From Alopecurus myosuroides (taxonomy: Eukaryota > Streptophyta > Magnoliopsida > Poales > Poaceae), in the NCBI GenBank assembly GCA_028641055.1, contig CM054059.1, positions 47,194,477 through 47,258,476 of the forward strand: a DNA stretch of 64,000 nt, read 5' to 3'. This document shows, one piece after another, positions 22,374 through 33,264 of the stretch (position 1 is its first letter; the number at the start of each line of letters is the position of its first letter). Under the pieces are notes generated by a model. The model searched no databases. It worked only from the letters and a program-made list of their open reading frames with translations, and was not told where the DNA came from. The position numbers were made by a program, and so were the translations under genes.

Positions 22374-24432
22374 ATGGCTTCCAACTCGGGTAATTTTCTT
22401 TGGGCTTTTCTATGGATTACGTGTATGTGAGTGCTATCTATCGGTGTGCTAGTGCTAGTGTTCATGTGCTAGGATTTTTTTTCTATATATTCATGCTAGG
22501 GTTCATGCCGCTCATATGTCACTAGATTAATTCCTATGCCATGCTACGTTTATGTCATATGCTCCTCATGTTTTAGCCGTATGATACTATGATTTCCCTC
22601 ACTTTGCAAATTATCCTCTCATGTTTGGCCATGGTTCACAAACAATTCCACATTAGTGATATGATTGTCCTAGTGTCGTGCTTCTAAATTATTATGTTCA
22701 TAATGTCATGATGTGTATGCCATGCCCTCATTTTTACATAATAATGGTGTTTGTAGTCTCATGCCCAATATATACTTTCGTGTATATTTTCACTAAGAAC
22801 ACCAACACAACCTTATACAAATGCTATGATAATGTGCTCACACTAATAATAATGTGCTTTGTCCTCATTAATATTGTGTTCGTTTTTTTTTCACCATGGC
22901 GCTATCACTTATATTCATGGATTAATTTTTTTCTCAACCCACGACCATGTGCACTCATTATCATTCTCCATATCCATGCATCATTTTTTTTCTCAGGTGA
23001 TTCCAATACCCAAAATGAGTCCGATGTCCCCCGCTCTCTCCGCCCTCGCAAGAAGAGTTCCGCGGCTGTTGCTGGCTCTACTCCCTCACGGAAACAGGGT
23101 TCGTCTCTTCCGGTCAATCCAAACGAACCCGTGGTTGTGAACTGGGGTGGTCTTAGTGCCACCGACTTTGAGGAAGCAAGGCTGAAATTTAATCCCTATG
23201 ATTTTGGTCAACGTACATGCCCTGATCCTCGGTTCTATTGCAAGATGCATCAAGTCATGCATGACTTCATTCTTGGCAAGCTTCAGCATGGATATGTGGA
23301 TCAACACTACTTTGATATTGAGTATGCTCGCACCAATTGGCCCCAAGTTATGGAACTCATGGATTACAACAATATCACTTCTCTCATGGGTCCCAATAAT
23401 GCCCATCCATTTTCCCCAGAGTTGCTCAAGGAGTTTTATTCCACTATTCACTTCTCATATGGAGGTCCCAAGAGGCTACCGCGTACGTTGACTTGGATGA
23501 GCGGTGGCTCCAAGTGTGTTGCTACCATGGATGAGTTTGGTGTCGTTCTTGGCATTCCCGAGTATATGTTTGATCATATGTTCTACTTCCGCATTCATGG
23601 TGATCCCAAGAACATTATGAAGGCCAAAGACGGTATCCGTCATTGCTATCCCAAAGGTACCGGCTCCATGCACATTCCCAAAGTCAAGTTCTTTTCTGAA
23701 CATTGGTATATGGTGCACGCTATTCTTCGCAATACCATCAATGCCAAATTTGGTGAGAAGGGCGAGGTACGCAAGTGGATGATCAACCTTCTATATCACA
23801 TTGAGTCTCAAATGAGGGCCAAGAATCAATTGGATGTTCTGGATTTCATGTGGAAAGAGATGCAGACTATGATTCGTGAAAGGAGGGTTCCCATCTATGC
23901 CTCTTATATTCAGCTTCTTATTGAGACCAAGATCCCAGTTGGTCTCATCAACAACTATGCCAAGGTGACTCCCAAGAAGTCTATTCTTATGATTGAGGCT
24001 GAGCCTGAGTTAGCTGCTGATCCACGCCCTAAGCGCACCCGCACAGAGTCCTCCGCTCCTAGTACATCTCAGGGGGTGCGCCGCTCTCCTTCGCCTACTC
24101 CTCCTCCTGAAACTTTCACCCTTAAGAGGATTCTCCAGAAGATGAACTGTTTCTTCATTGATAAGCAACATCAGGATTATGAGGCATATCGCAAGGGCAA
24201 GGCCTCTAGTCGCCGTCAGCGTTCCATTCAGACAGCTCTTAAGATTCCCCTTAGTCCTTTCAGCTCAGAAGAAGTTTCAGAGAATAAGTGTAAGTCTCAG
24301 CACACTTATTGGTTTGGAGATGACGCTAGCTCACTCGGCTCTTTTGTGGCGCCCTACACTACCACTGCTAGCTCCAGTCAGGCTCCTCCCGAGGACTTCA
24401 TTGAGGAAGATGTTGAGATGGGCTACGAGTGA
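22374..24432 (+). CDS. Outer Sirevirus env-like (third) gene, two exons
   Basis: Accessory gene in the env position, diverged homologue of 11335-13142. I model a 16-base first coding exon (ATG 22374 to 22389), an intron 22390-22996 (GTAATT donor, poly-T then TCTCAG acceptor, phase 1, Gly codon split) and a main exon 22997-24432 ending in TGA, about 483 residues. The frame is open back to 22678, but that part reads as intron: its many hydrophobic residues are not a membrane domain. The protein starts basic (RPRKK), has a core with LTWMSGG (about 23489) and RxxVxPIYASYIQLL near 23884, then a Ser/Pro-rich linker, a Lys/Arg stretch and an acidic end. It is the only long gene of this element that is still open. 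Function unknown. Confidence 0.75.
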
Positions 24433-24448
24433 TCGGGCTTGCATTTTT

Positions 24449-25111
24449 CTCCCTTTTTGGTGTATGATGCCAAGGGGGAGAAACACTCACGCATTGCATT
24501 GCATTTCATGCATCCATTTGCGTCTTATCTTCGCTATTTGATTTCGTCGTTCTTAGTTGATACTATTTGTGTGGCTTGTTGAACTTTGGTACTATTGTAA
24601 GACTATGTCTTTATTTACCTATCGTACTTTCTATCTATATATTATCCGTGTGATATTTGATATGTTGAAGATCATAGCAAGGCTACTATGTTATTCATCT
24701 ACTCCCTAGTTGATGTGTTGAAGCCATAATGAGGGTAGTTTTATCCATCTATAACCATGAGAAGAACGCTATGGTAAGATCATTCTAGTGGTAAATACTA
24801 TTACTCATCTAGTAGATGACTTTGTGTTCATACATGTGTATCTCCAATGTTAGAATCATGATTGAATAATTCTCGCGCCTCACATAAGTATATCATAGTT
24901 ACATCACATACTCTATTATCTTATAAAACATAGTGTGAACATGAGATTATGTTCGGTGCACTCAACATGATAATCAAATATACATGTCTCTTGTTTTGGG
25001 CACACAAATAGGGGGAGTACGAATTTATGTTTACTCTCTCTCAAATAGCCATGAAAAATTGTTTCTTATGCAAATCCGTATGTTGTCATCAAACATCAAA
25101 AAGGGGGAGAT
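24449..25111 (+). promoter_or_regulatory. Polypurine tract cluster before the outer 3' LTR
   Basis: Tracts at 24471-24480 (in the inverted-repeat context CTCCCTTTTTGG..CCAAGGGGGAG, right after the env-like stop), about 25010-25018, and the terminal AAAAAGGGGGAGA at about 25098-25110 next to the 3' LTR. Between them lies AT-rich non-coding DNA (24490-25000) in which I see nothing else. Confidence 0.8.
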
Positions 25112-26501
25112 TGAAAGAACATAGTTCCTAAATCCTATTTTGAGTGTTTGATTACAACATATGGATAAACTAACGAGTTCTCTAAGTATACTCAGAAAAT
25201 GTCTACCCGTAAACCTCATGCAAGTTGCAGCAATAAGGGAGAAAAATCTACGGAAAAAGATGTGGAAGAAAGAAGAAGAAACGGGGAAGAAAGAAGAAAG
25301 AGAGAAGGAAAAAGGGGGTGGCCGGCCTGCCTGGCCGGGCACTAGGTCAGGCTGGTGGCTGCCCGCCGGCCTCGCCACGCCCCACGCCGGCCCCAGGCCG
25401 GGTGCCAGGCCGGGCGGCTCGGGTGGGGGGCCGGCCTCACCTCGCTGCCCCCGCCGGCCCCTGGCCGGTTCCCAGGCCGGGCAGCTCGGGTGGGTGGTCG
25501 GCCTCGCCACTCCCCCACGCCGGCCCCAGGCCGGGCTGCCTGGCTGGGGTGGCTACGCCCCCACGCCGGCCTTTCCCTCTCTCCACGCCGGCCCAGGCTG
25601 GGCACTAGGCCGGGGTGGGTTTGCGCCCGGCCCTGGCTGCCCCAGGCCGGGGGGGGGGCGCTGTGAGGTGAAAACTGCCCCCCCCCCCAACAGCCATATT
25701 TCGACCCCGTATAAAAGGAGGTCTCCACCTACCTCTTGGCTTTGTCAATACCACTCACACTCTCTCTCACCACCATTGATTGACCAAGCTCAAGCTCAAG
25801 AACAAGATCTCCTTAAATCCCCAACCAAAGCTCGTGATACTTTGGGATTTGAAGGAGACACCCCCGATCTACAACTCCACCAAGTCGATTAGAAATCCAC
25901 CCACTCATCCTTTAGGGATCTTGTCATTCTTAGTTCATTGGAGCTAGGAATCTTGTTGCTCTTAGTTCATCGGAGCTCGGAGCCTTGTTGATATCCCCGG
26001 TGCTTTTGTGCTCGTGGATCTTGCTTCTCGGAGTCTTGGCGGCTCTTGGGATTTGGTGAGGACCCTCCAATCTTGTGGAGTGTGCCTCATCCTTGTAAAG
26101 GTTCTAGTTGTCAACCTCAACGGCAACATAGTGATTCGAGACTATCCACATCGGTGGAAGGACTCGAAGGAGATACGGTGTGGCATTTGAGGCCTACTCG
26201 GTGTTCCACTTTGGTGGCACCGCACCGCTCCAACGGAGATTAGCTTCCATTGGGAAGTGAACTTCGGGATAAATCTCCGCGTCATTATGTTCGGTTATTC
26301 CTCAACTCACCTTTACTAGTTACTACTAGCTTAGTTATTTATTCACCTTGTGCTAGTTGTACTTGCTCAACATATAGGATTGTTCACCTAGTTGCATAAT
26401 CTAGATAATCTATATTTGAGCATTACTTGTTAACTTGAAAAAGCAGTTAAAATTTGTAGTTAACCTATTCACCCCCCTCTAGTTAACCTCTCGATCCTTC
26501 A
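25112..26501 (+). repeat. Outer Sirevirus 3' LTR
   Basis: 1,390 bp, uninterrupted, with the GC-box array, TATA at 25710-25717 and a CA end at 26500-26501. It shows G and C runs (25650-25690) longer than those of the 5' LTR. It supplies the reference for how the inner element cut the 5' LTR. Confidence 0.95.
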
Positions 26502-26506
26502 CCAAC
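26502..26506. repeat. Target-site duplication CCAAC, right copy of the outer Sirevirus
   Basis: Matches 1954-1958. Confidence 0.9.
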
Positions 26507-26840
26507 TGCCTTTCCCCGCAAGGTAGCTCCTCCTATGCTGCTCTGCCATTGGACACCCTCTCACGATAGTGAGCCATCTCGCCTCGGAAAGCCACCAAAT
26601 ACCACCGCCCCCTCCGACCTCCACTCCGGTGGCGGCGTCCATCTCCTCCCATCCCTTACTTCAGTGTCTCTCCGGCGAACCCAGCCCACACCACACCCGC
26701 GGGTTCATCTCTTCTATGGCGCGGGGACGAGGAGGAGCTCGCTGACCTTGGTGTCGTCCATGTCAGCGAGCCAGGCGAGTTGATAGCACGAACCTGTCCT
26801 TGTCGTCATCCTATGGGGTGGACGGGAATTGGTGCCACAA
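26507..26840. other. GC-rich flank without recognised gene
   Basis: Open frames exist (for example 26535-26783), but they lack motifs and lie in biased sequence. It leads into the degenerate repeat region. Confidence 0.35.
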
Positions 26841-26844
26841 TTGG

Positions 26845-27410
26845 TCACCCTTGCTACCTAGGACGGGCGGTGCTACTCTGTATTTTAGACACCGGGTGCT
26901 ACCAAGGGCGGGGGGCGCTGCTACTGCCGGTACCCACTGGTGCTACATGAAAGCCGCGGTGTTTCTGCGAAGATTGGCCGTCAGTGCTACCAAGGGAGGA
27001 CGAGGCTGCTCTGAAGGTTGTCCACCAGCGGTACATGCAAACCGGTGGCGCTGCTGGGAAGGTAGCGCACCGGTACTACCAAGGGAGGACAGTGCTGCTA
27101 TGACTGTTTGGCCTCCGGTGCTACATTAAGCTGGTGTCGCTGCCGTGAAGGTCACCCACCGGTGCTACATGAAGCCGGTGGCATTGCAACAAAGGTTTTA
27201 CGCTAGTACGCCGTTACAATTGTTTGGCCGCCGGTGCTACATTAAGATGGCGGCGCTTCTAAAAAGGCCATTCATTGATGCTACAAAGGACGAGGAGCGA
27301 TGCTATGAGCTACAAAGAAAGCGGGCGACCGAACTTCATGCCATCACGGCGCTGCTACGGAGGTCATACGCCGATGCTACAAAGGGTGAGCTGCGATGCT
27401 ACTAGCTGCA
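26845..27410. repeat. Degenerate minisatellite with GGTGCTAC core
   Basis: The core GGTGCTAC(A/C) or GATGCTACAAAGG recurs at least a dozen times (about 26869, 26897, 26937, 26980, 27113, 27158, 27228, 27279, 27373 and others) at irregular spacings of about 30-90 bases. Between the cores lie fragments such as ATGAAGCCGGTGGC or CAAGGGAGGACG. This looks like an old, decayed tandem array. The short open frames across it are by-products of the repeat. Confidence 0.55.
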
Positions 27411-27620
27411 AAAGAAAGCGAGAGGCGGAGTTTCATGACGTCGCCGAAGATGTTGCGACTTGGCAGCGGTGCTTGAAGATTATTCCCCCGCTTATGTAAT
27501 TTTTCTAGGGACACTGCAATTTCCGTCCTGAACCGAGCAACAAGAAGAGAGATTCTTTTTTGTTTTGACTTTTCTGCGGTTGCGGGTGCGTATTTGGAGC
27601 TATTGGGGGTCCACCCATGA
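27411..27620. other. Short unassigned interval before the LINE fragment
   Basis: AT/GC-mixed sequence ending in GGGGGTCCACCCATGA next to the LINE poly(T). Nothing recognised. Confidence 0.3.
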
Positions 27621-29350
27621 TTTTTTTGAGAAAACGATCTCCTCGTCGATTTCATATAAAGAAACCACCTGTAAGCTTTACAAGCCAAGGAAGAAGAGAG
27701 AAAAAAGAAAAAAAAAAGAAAAGGGAGCTAGAGTTTAATTTGCCAATAGGGCTGGGGTAAAGTACACCAGACAACATAAGCCCAAACACAACTCTACTCA
27801 GCTAGAGGAAACAAGCACGAACACAGTCTCCCACCGGTCTTTTTTCCTGAGCCACTTGTAAGTCTTAGTTTGTTGATCGCCTACCCATGCGTTCTCTAGT
27901 AAACCTCCCTAAGGACCACCAGGATCGATCTCGCTCCATCTTCAAGCCTTCCTCGGCCTTGGCATTTCTGCAACATCGCCCAACTGTTAATTAAAGAAAC
28001 AAGTTTGTAGACTATTTCTACATGGGCATTAAGGATTTTCCCATTAAAGCACACATCATTTCGGGTTTTCCAAATCGTCCAGCATATAGCTACACTTCCA
28101 CTGAGTGCTTCCGCTGTCTTGGAGGAAAGAGATTCAGCCAAATATTCGTCATATTAATGATACTATTAGGTGGCCTAGAAAGCCCCAGTGCACAGACCAC
28201 AATTTTCTAGACCAGACTAGCAAGAGAGCAGTGAAAGAGGAGGTGGTCTATAGTCTCATCTGCACAACAGAAATAACACTGCTTGTTACCTGTCCATCCT
28301 CTTTTTATCAAGTTATCTTTAGCCAGAATCTTGTTTTTAACAGTGAGCCAAATGAACTCCTTAAATTTCAAAGGTATCTTGATTTTCCACAAAAAAATTC
28401 TTGGGAAAGATTCCATTTGATCTTATAAGGGAATATAGCTCACTGACTTTGAACAGTCATGTGTTGCCAATTCTCCACTTCAACCCATCTTCTTCATCAT
28501 TTAGATGGACTGCGTCTACAATCTGCTTCATGTCCTCGAATTGAGATAGTAACTCCCCCCTCCCCCCAGAGGGTTCTTCTCAACCTCATTAAATTCTAAC
28601 CTCCATTTTTGACTGAGCTCACTGAGATGTTCTTGTCAAAGAGGATGTGAAAGAGCCCGGGGAACTGTATTTTTAGTGATGAATTATTCACCCAACTGTC
28701 CTGCCAGAAAAGAGTTTTCTCCCCATTATTAGTAACCCTTTGAGCATATTGTTGAAACAGGGTATTTGCCTTCATCAGCCCCCGCCAGAAGTGTGAACAA
28801 CCGAGACCAGCTGTGGCCTGGGCCAGCGCTTTGTTCGACATATATTTGTTAGTTAGCAGCTCCTGCCAGGGTCCTTTGGAGGCTTTCAGCTTCCACAACC
28901 ACTTACAGAGTAGGCTGATGTTCATTGTTTCCAAATCCAGCACCCCAAGTCCACCATCGTCTTTAGGGCTACAGACTACAACCCAATCAATCAGGTGGTA
29001 CTTTATGGATTTTTCAGTCTCTTGCCAGATCATCCTTTTCCTGTAAATATCCCACTTTTTAATTGTTCCTTTAGGAGGGGAGGATAATTAGGCAAGCATT
29101 GACCAAGGTGACTCTGTCTCCATATGATAGGAGTTTCCCTTTCCACCCAGCCAGGTTACCCGCAAATTTTCATCAATAGGTGCCCATTGAGACATTGCTA
29201 GTCTCTTATCATCAATAGGAATCCCAAGGTATTTTATGGGAAGTTTAGCTGTTAGACGAGTGAAGATTTCACTGTACTACCTTTCCCTCTGAATTGCATC
29301 TCCTAGACAGTAAACTTCACTCTTGTGGAAGTTTATTTTCAGTCCAGAGA
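27621..29350 (-). pseudogene. 5'-truncated L1-type LINE fragment (RT end, zinc-binding RT region)
   Basis: Reading leftward, the fragment starts in the reverse transcriptase with LKINFHKSEVYC and LPIKYLGIPI (29345-29210), continues with VVCSPKDDGGLGVLDLE and LFWQDSW (about 28980-28700) and reaches the zf-RVT-like region with FKEFIWL and CYFCCADETIDHLLFHC (about 28370-28220). The C-terminus follows with WTIWKTRNDVCFNGK (about 28085-28040), ending at 27896. A 3' tail ends in poly(A) (poly(T) 27621-27627 on plus). Frames change between 28141 and 28207 and between 28416 and 28596, and the 5' part is absent. This is the normal look of a dead, truncated plant LINE. I could not find its target-site duplication. 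Confidence 0.85.
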
Positions 29351-29382
29351 GTTGCATGTTTGCTTGCTGCCATATTTTCTTG

Positions 29383-29432
29383 TGGGAGCATTGAAACACC
29401 GTTGTGGAAGCATTGAAACACCGTTTTCCGCC
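29383..29432. repeat. Short tandem duplication GAAACACCGTTGTGG-A-GCATT
   Basis: About 22 bases (TTGTGG(G/A)AGCATTGAAACACCG) occur twice in a row. They are flanked by a further direct repeat, CATGTTTGCTTGCTGCCATATTT, near 29355 and 29441. Confidence 0.6.
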
Positions 29433-29559
29433 TGTTCTGCTACATGTTTGCTTGCTGCCATATTTATTTCAGATTGCTATTATCACTTATTATCATCCAT
29501 ATTACTTGCATTTTACTCTCTCTTCGCCGAACTAGTGCACCTATATAACTGACAAGTAT

Positions 29560-29790
29560 ATTGGGTGTGTTAAAGACACAAGAGACTTCTTGTATCTTGA
29601 TTGCAGGGTTGCTTGAGAGGGATATCTTTGACCTCTACCTCCATGAGTTCGATAAACCTTGGGTAATCCACTTAAGGGAAAATTGCTGTTGTTCTACAAA
29701 CCTCTGCACTTGGAGGCCCAATACTGTACACAAGAATAGAAGCGTGCGTAGACATCAGTCCCCTTGTAGTTTCCAGTGAGAAAGGTCCCA
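29560..29790 (+). mobile_element. Probable LTR fragment of an unidentified gypsy element
   Basis: The sequence TTGCTTGAGAGGGATATCTTTGACCTC..., with CGATAAACCTTGGGT and ending GCGTAGACATCA, resembles the 3' part of grass gypsy LTRs as I remember them. No PBS or partner LTR is present, so this is a guess from familiarity. Confidence 0.3.
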
Positions 29791-29903
29791 TCAATTGATA
29801 GTTTGGGAGAATGCCCAGAATAGACGTTCAAGGATAATTGAATTTTCCTCTGTTGGGTGTCCACAAGTTTTCATGAACATTTAAGTTCCAGGGTTAACAT
29901 CTG

Positions 29904-31013
29904 CTATCTGCCGTAACAGCTTGGGGGCCAGTCATAGGCCTCCTCATAAGTGTCATACAATTTCTGAAAAATGGCCTCTTTGCCACGTCTAGCCTTACCA
30001 TAGCTGACCGGAAAATCAATCAGACCGGCCGCAGTTTCTTGCAGGGTCTTAATACCCATATTTAGCGGTGACATTGTGGTTATCCTCAAGAGTCCCTACT
30101 AGCTCGCAGCTATGGGGTACTATTTTTGAGATATGTTAGGGCTGACGTACCCCAGGGCTATGGCGAGCGATCACCCTTCCCTTGCAACCATCAGCCAAAA
30201 AGATGCATACGACCTTCAACACTTTTCGGTCAGACTGCTTCACTTTATGTTGGCGAGAAATGCCCAGTGCATACTTCTTGATTGCCGTGTCAGCAGAGGC
30301 CTTGTCTGGAAAAGTATGCCCTTCCTACAGACTGTCCTCTCCCAGGCCCGGAACCGAGTGAAATTCATTGTTGATGGTCATTGTCGTCAAAAACTGATGG
30401 TCCAGCGGTGCTGCAACCACCCTCCGAGAGGGACCAGGCCCTTCTTCATCTGAGGATGATGACGACAAAGAATTCCATCATCGTCATGGTCCAGCGCCTC
30501 CGGGAGTCCCTCCACATGTTCGCTGATGTCAACGACAGCAGACCAATATCCTGGGTTAAGGACACCCTCGAACACATTATGGCCGCTTGTTTCCTCCGAT
30601 GGGCCGGTGCTAGTGGCTGTGGTGATGGCCAGCTCGACCTCAGCAGTGCCGTTACTGCATCCGACACCATCACCGCGAGGAAAAAACTGGACATACACCA
30701 TCGGCTCTCTATACATGGCGGAACCAGCAGTGGTTGCGAAGCTCATGTACGTCCTCCAGTTCCTTTCCGATTTCACCTCCTTAAGACCCCAGCGGGGAAC
30801 CCCATCATACCCTTCTTCCACGACGAAGGGCTCAACCCTCATCGTATTTCCATGTTCATGCTTAAAGTATCCGCGGATGCATTTTCGGACATCGCCAAAT
30901 TCTTTATTGACCATGTCTTTAACTACTACACTTAATGAGTCGCAATTTGACATATCGACGCCAGATATATTGTCGCGTACGATGTGCCCATAGAACACTT
31001 TCAATATTTCCAT
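29904..31013 (-). pseudogene. Mutator-like (MULE) transposase remnant, N-terminal part
   Basis: Reading leftward from 31013, an open frame of about 208 codons has the look of a MULE transposase N-terminal region (VFYGHIVRDN, VQFFPRGDG). After a frame change, AIKKYALGISRQHKVKQ and LADGCKGR (about 30290-30170) match the DNA-binding region that precedes the MULE catalytic domain. IKTLQETAAGL and SYGKARRGKEAIFQKLYDTY (about 30055-29965) then resemble the segment just before the DDE domain. The catalytic domain and the inverted termini are not seen. Several frame changes mark it as dead. Confidence 0.65.
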
Positions 31014-31440
31014 CGTACCTACCGAACAACCATATTTACAAGAAGAAAATTAATATTGCATGCAGTTATTTCATTGTCACATTTTTAATATAGCTGACCC
31101 GGCTGAGATTATTTTCTAGTTTCGTCATGGCTCCCGTGCAAATACGATATCTATCTGCGGTTAGCTAATGCGAGTATACACCTTTGAAAACAGTAAGTTA
31201 CCGTACTAATTATGACTCCATGACAGCAACAAAAAAATTAATAACATCTTCGCTTCATTATTTTCTACAATTGTACTTATTAAATTTTATATCACATGCA
31301 ATTATTTCATTACCACATTTTTAATATAGCTGACCCAACTGAGATTATTTTCTAGCTTCGTCACAGCTCATTATTGACAATCATTTTTAATATGCAAGTG
31401 TACAAGGTTTCCATCGTACCTACCCAATCATATTTACAAT
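31008..31440. repeat. Diverged direct duplication in AT-rich DNA
   Basis: A block with CATTTTTAATATAGCTGACCC..CTGAGATTATTTTCTAG at about 31079-31121 recurs at about 31315-31357. TTTCCATCGTACCTACC at about 31008 recurs at about 31408. The copies differ at several bases, so this is an old duplication with reshuffled order. Confidence 0.6.
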
Positions 31441-33256
31441 AAAAAAATATGTACACTTCTAAAAATATCACAGGTCATTATGTAAGTGTGAGTATGATAC
31501 CCATAAATATCTAGTGTAACTATGACTATTCTACACCTCCCTAAACTGTAACCAACATTACTAAATGACTTAGTGGCGTCTTTAACATCATCTTACATGG
31601 AAAACATAATATCATAGACTAACTGCAACATATTTCTCCCGACAATATCTATCAAAATTTCTGATTACTACAAGCCATAACTAACTACAAGTTGTAATAC
31701 CAACTAATATATATTCTACAAATTAAAAATATAAGTGTCTGTCAAAATATATCAACACCTCAGAAAACTCGTACCTTGTTGCTGGACTGGTTAATTCACA
31801 AAATAGTGAATAATGGTCTTCAAATCGCAGCCACTCTACTCTTTACTCTTTCTTGCTGACTTGGGGGCACACAAACATGAGAGCTGAGTGCACCCACGAA
31901 CCGCAACCACGGTCTTCAAAGCTATGTGAAGCAACCACGAATCGCAACCAGTTATGTTCTGGCTCTCACTCTATGTGAGACGAGCGGAGGAAGCACACGC
32001 AGTATATAAAGAGCAGAGAGAAGAAGAGAGGAGTGGGGCGCTGAGTGCTGCTCTCTTTCGTAAACCTGCCCACCAGTCCATGTATAAAATAAAAAAGAAT
32101 CACTAATCACTCGCGTGGGAATCAGTGTAGTTAGTTTACTGTACCGCAAAGGCCAAATGCATCCGAATCTGGTACCAGTGCAAGATTCTAATCACCGGAA
32201 CTCGCGTCGTTTGTTGGAAGAAAATCAGTGCGCGTTTAGACGACGCGGGTTCTGGTCCCTCGCAATCAGTGCAGCCTGCCGCCTCCCTCACATGCGGCAT
32301 GTTCCACGTCACTCGGGACATTCCGTCGCGCCTGTGCCGTCTTGGGCCGTGTCGGCACGTGCCACGCGGCGCTTGGCTGGCCTGCCGCCACGGCACTTTT
32401 GACAAATTCATCCGAATGTGGTCCTTTTTGATGATGTGTTTTTTGAGGTGGTCTTTTCTGTCAAAAAATCCATGTAAGTGTGCTTATGGTGCTTATGATA
32501 GTATAGGATAGAGACCAGATCTGTTTATGTACAATCATGATTTGACTTGTATCCCACGAGGCTCAATAATACATCAACATATTACGTCAATCTCGTCCTT
32601 CTACATGTTGTACCTCGACTCCAACCCCTGGCCGGACGAACATACTCGCTGGTCGGCAACTGCTGCAGACGCCCGTCTACGCCAGTCCCGCTGGTGTCAC
32701 CGCCCATCGCGCCGAGACTGCGCACGCTGGGCCTGAGACACGGCTCTTGAGACATCTGAGCTCTCGTGCATCTGCTCCCAGATAAAAACACTCATTTCAG
32801 CGCAAAAAAAAAGTAGACTCGTGTGAAATGTTTCAAAAGGTTCTGGAAAAAAATCTCACACGCGAATCTTTATCAAAAGAGGACGTTCCCCCCTGACACA
32901 TGCCAATTTTTCTTTTCACAACACAGATCGTAACTATTTTCCTTTCTCGGAGCACTTCACACCAACACATATATTATGTTTTGCAAATTTTAAACATTCT
33001 CCCCGTTCTACTGTTCACACTGGGAACGGCGGGGCATTCTCCGTGTTAGACGGTAGATACATCTCCGGCTGCTTGTCTAGTTATCTATGTTAGGTACGGA
33101 GTAGCACATCTCAGGCCGTTCTGGTTTCTTCCTTGGCAAAACAGGGGAAAGCTCCAGCGAAAATGCAGGTACACTAGAAACAAGACGGCCACCTGGCCAC
33201 AGCACCCAAAATCTCAGCAGATGCAGCAGTACATGCAAGTTTTAATCTGCAGAGTT
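31441..33256. other. Intergenic stretch without recognised gene
   Basis: AT-rich up to about 31850, then mixed, then a GC-rich patch at 32200-32400. A good TATA-like TATATAAAG sits at 32002-32010, but no gene follows it. Short open frames lack motifs. I saw no tRNA or other RNA gene. Confidence 0.4.
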
Positions 33257-33264
33257 AAGATTTA

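Larger units (their letters stand above)
1959..26501 (+). mobile_element. Outer Sirevirus (Ty1/copia, env-bearing), full length but degenerate
   Basis: The element starts TGAAAGAACATAG and ends ...GATCCTTCA. It is flanked by the identical 5-bp duplication CCAAC at 1954-1958 and 26502-26506. Order: 5' LTR (split by the inner element), PBS, gag, pol, long spacer, env-like gene, polypurine tracts, 3' LTR. Without the 12,031-bp inner insertion (one TSD copy included) it is about 12.5 kb. Sirevirus hallmarks seen: an initiator-Met PBS right after the LTR, several AGGGGGAG tracts before the 3' LTR, C-rich LTR ends, and clusters of CGG/CCG boxes before the LTR TATA and before the env-like gene. Gag and pol carry frameshifts and stops, so it is not autonomous. 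The two LTRs differ at many positions and by small indels, so it is older than the inner element. Confidence 0.95.

Noticed and set aside
22678..22996. Hydrophobic N-terminus of the outer env-like frame, looking like membrane helices
   Set aside because: It lies within an intron with good GT and AG sites. The inner homologue has the same splice plan and no such helices.
30381..30993. Plus-strand open frames of up to 184 codons across 30381-30993
   Set aside because: They overlap the minus-strand MULE remnant, which has recognisable motifs; the plus frames have none.
32002..32010. TATATAAAG as promoter of a plus-strand gene
   Set aside because: No open frame with recognisable protein follows within the next kilobases.
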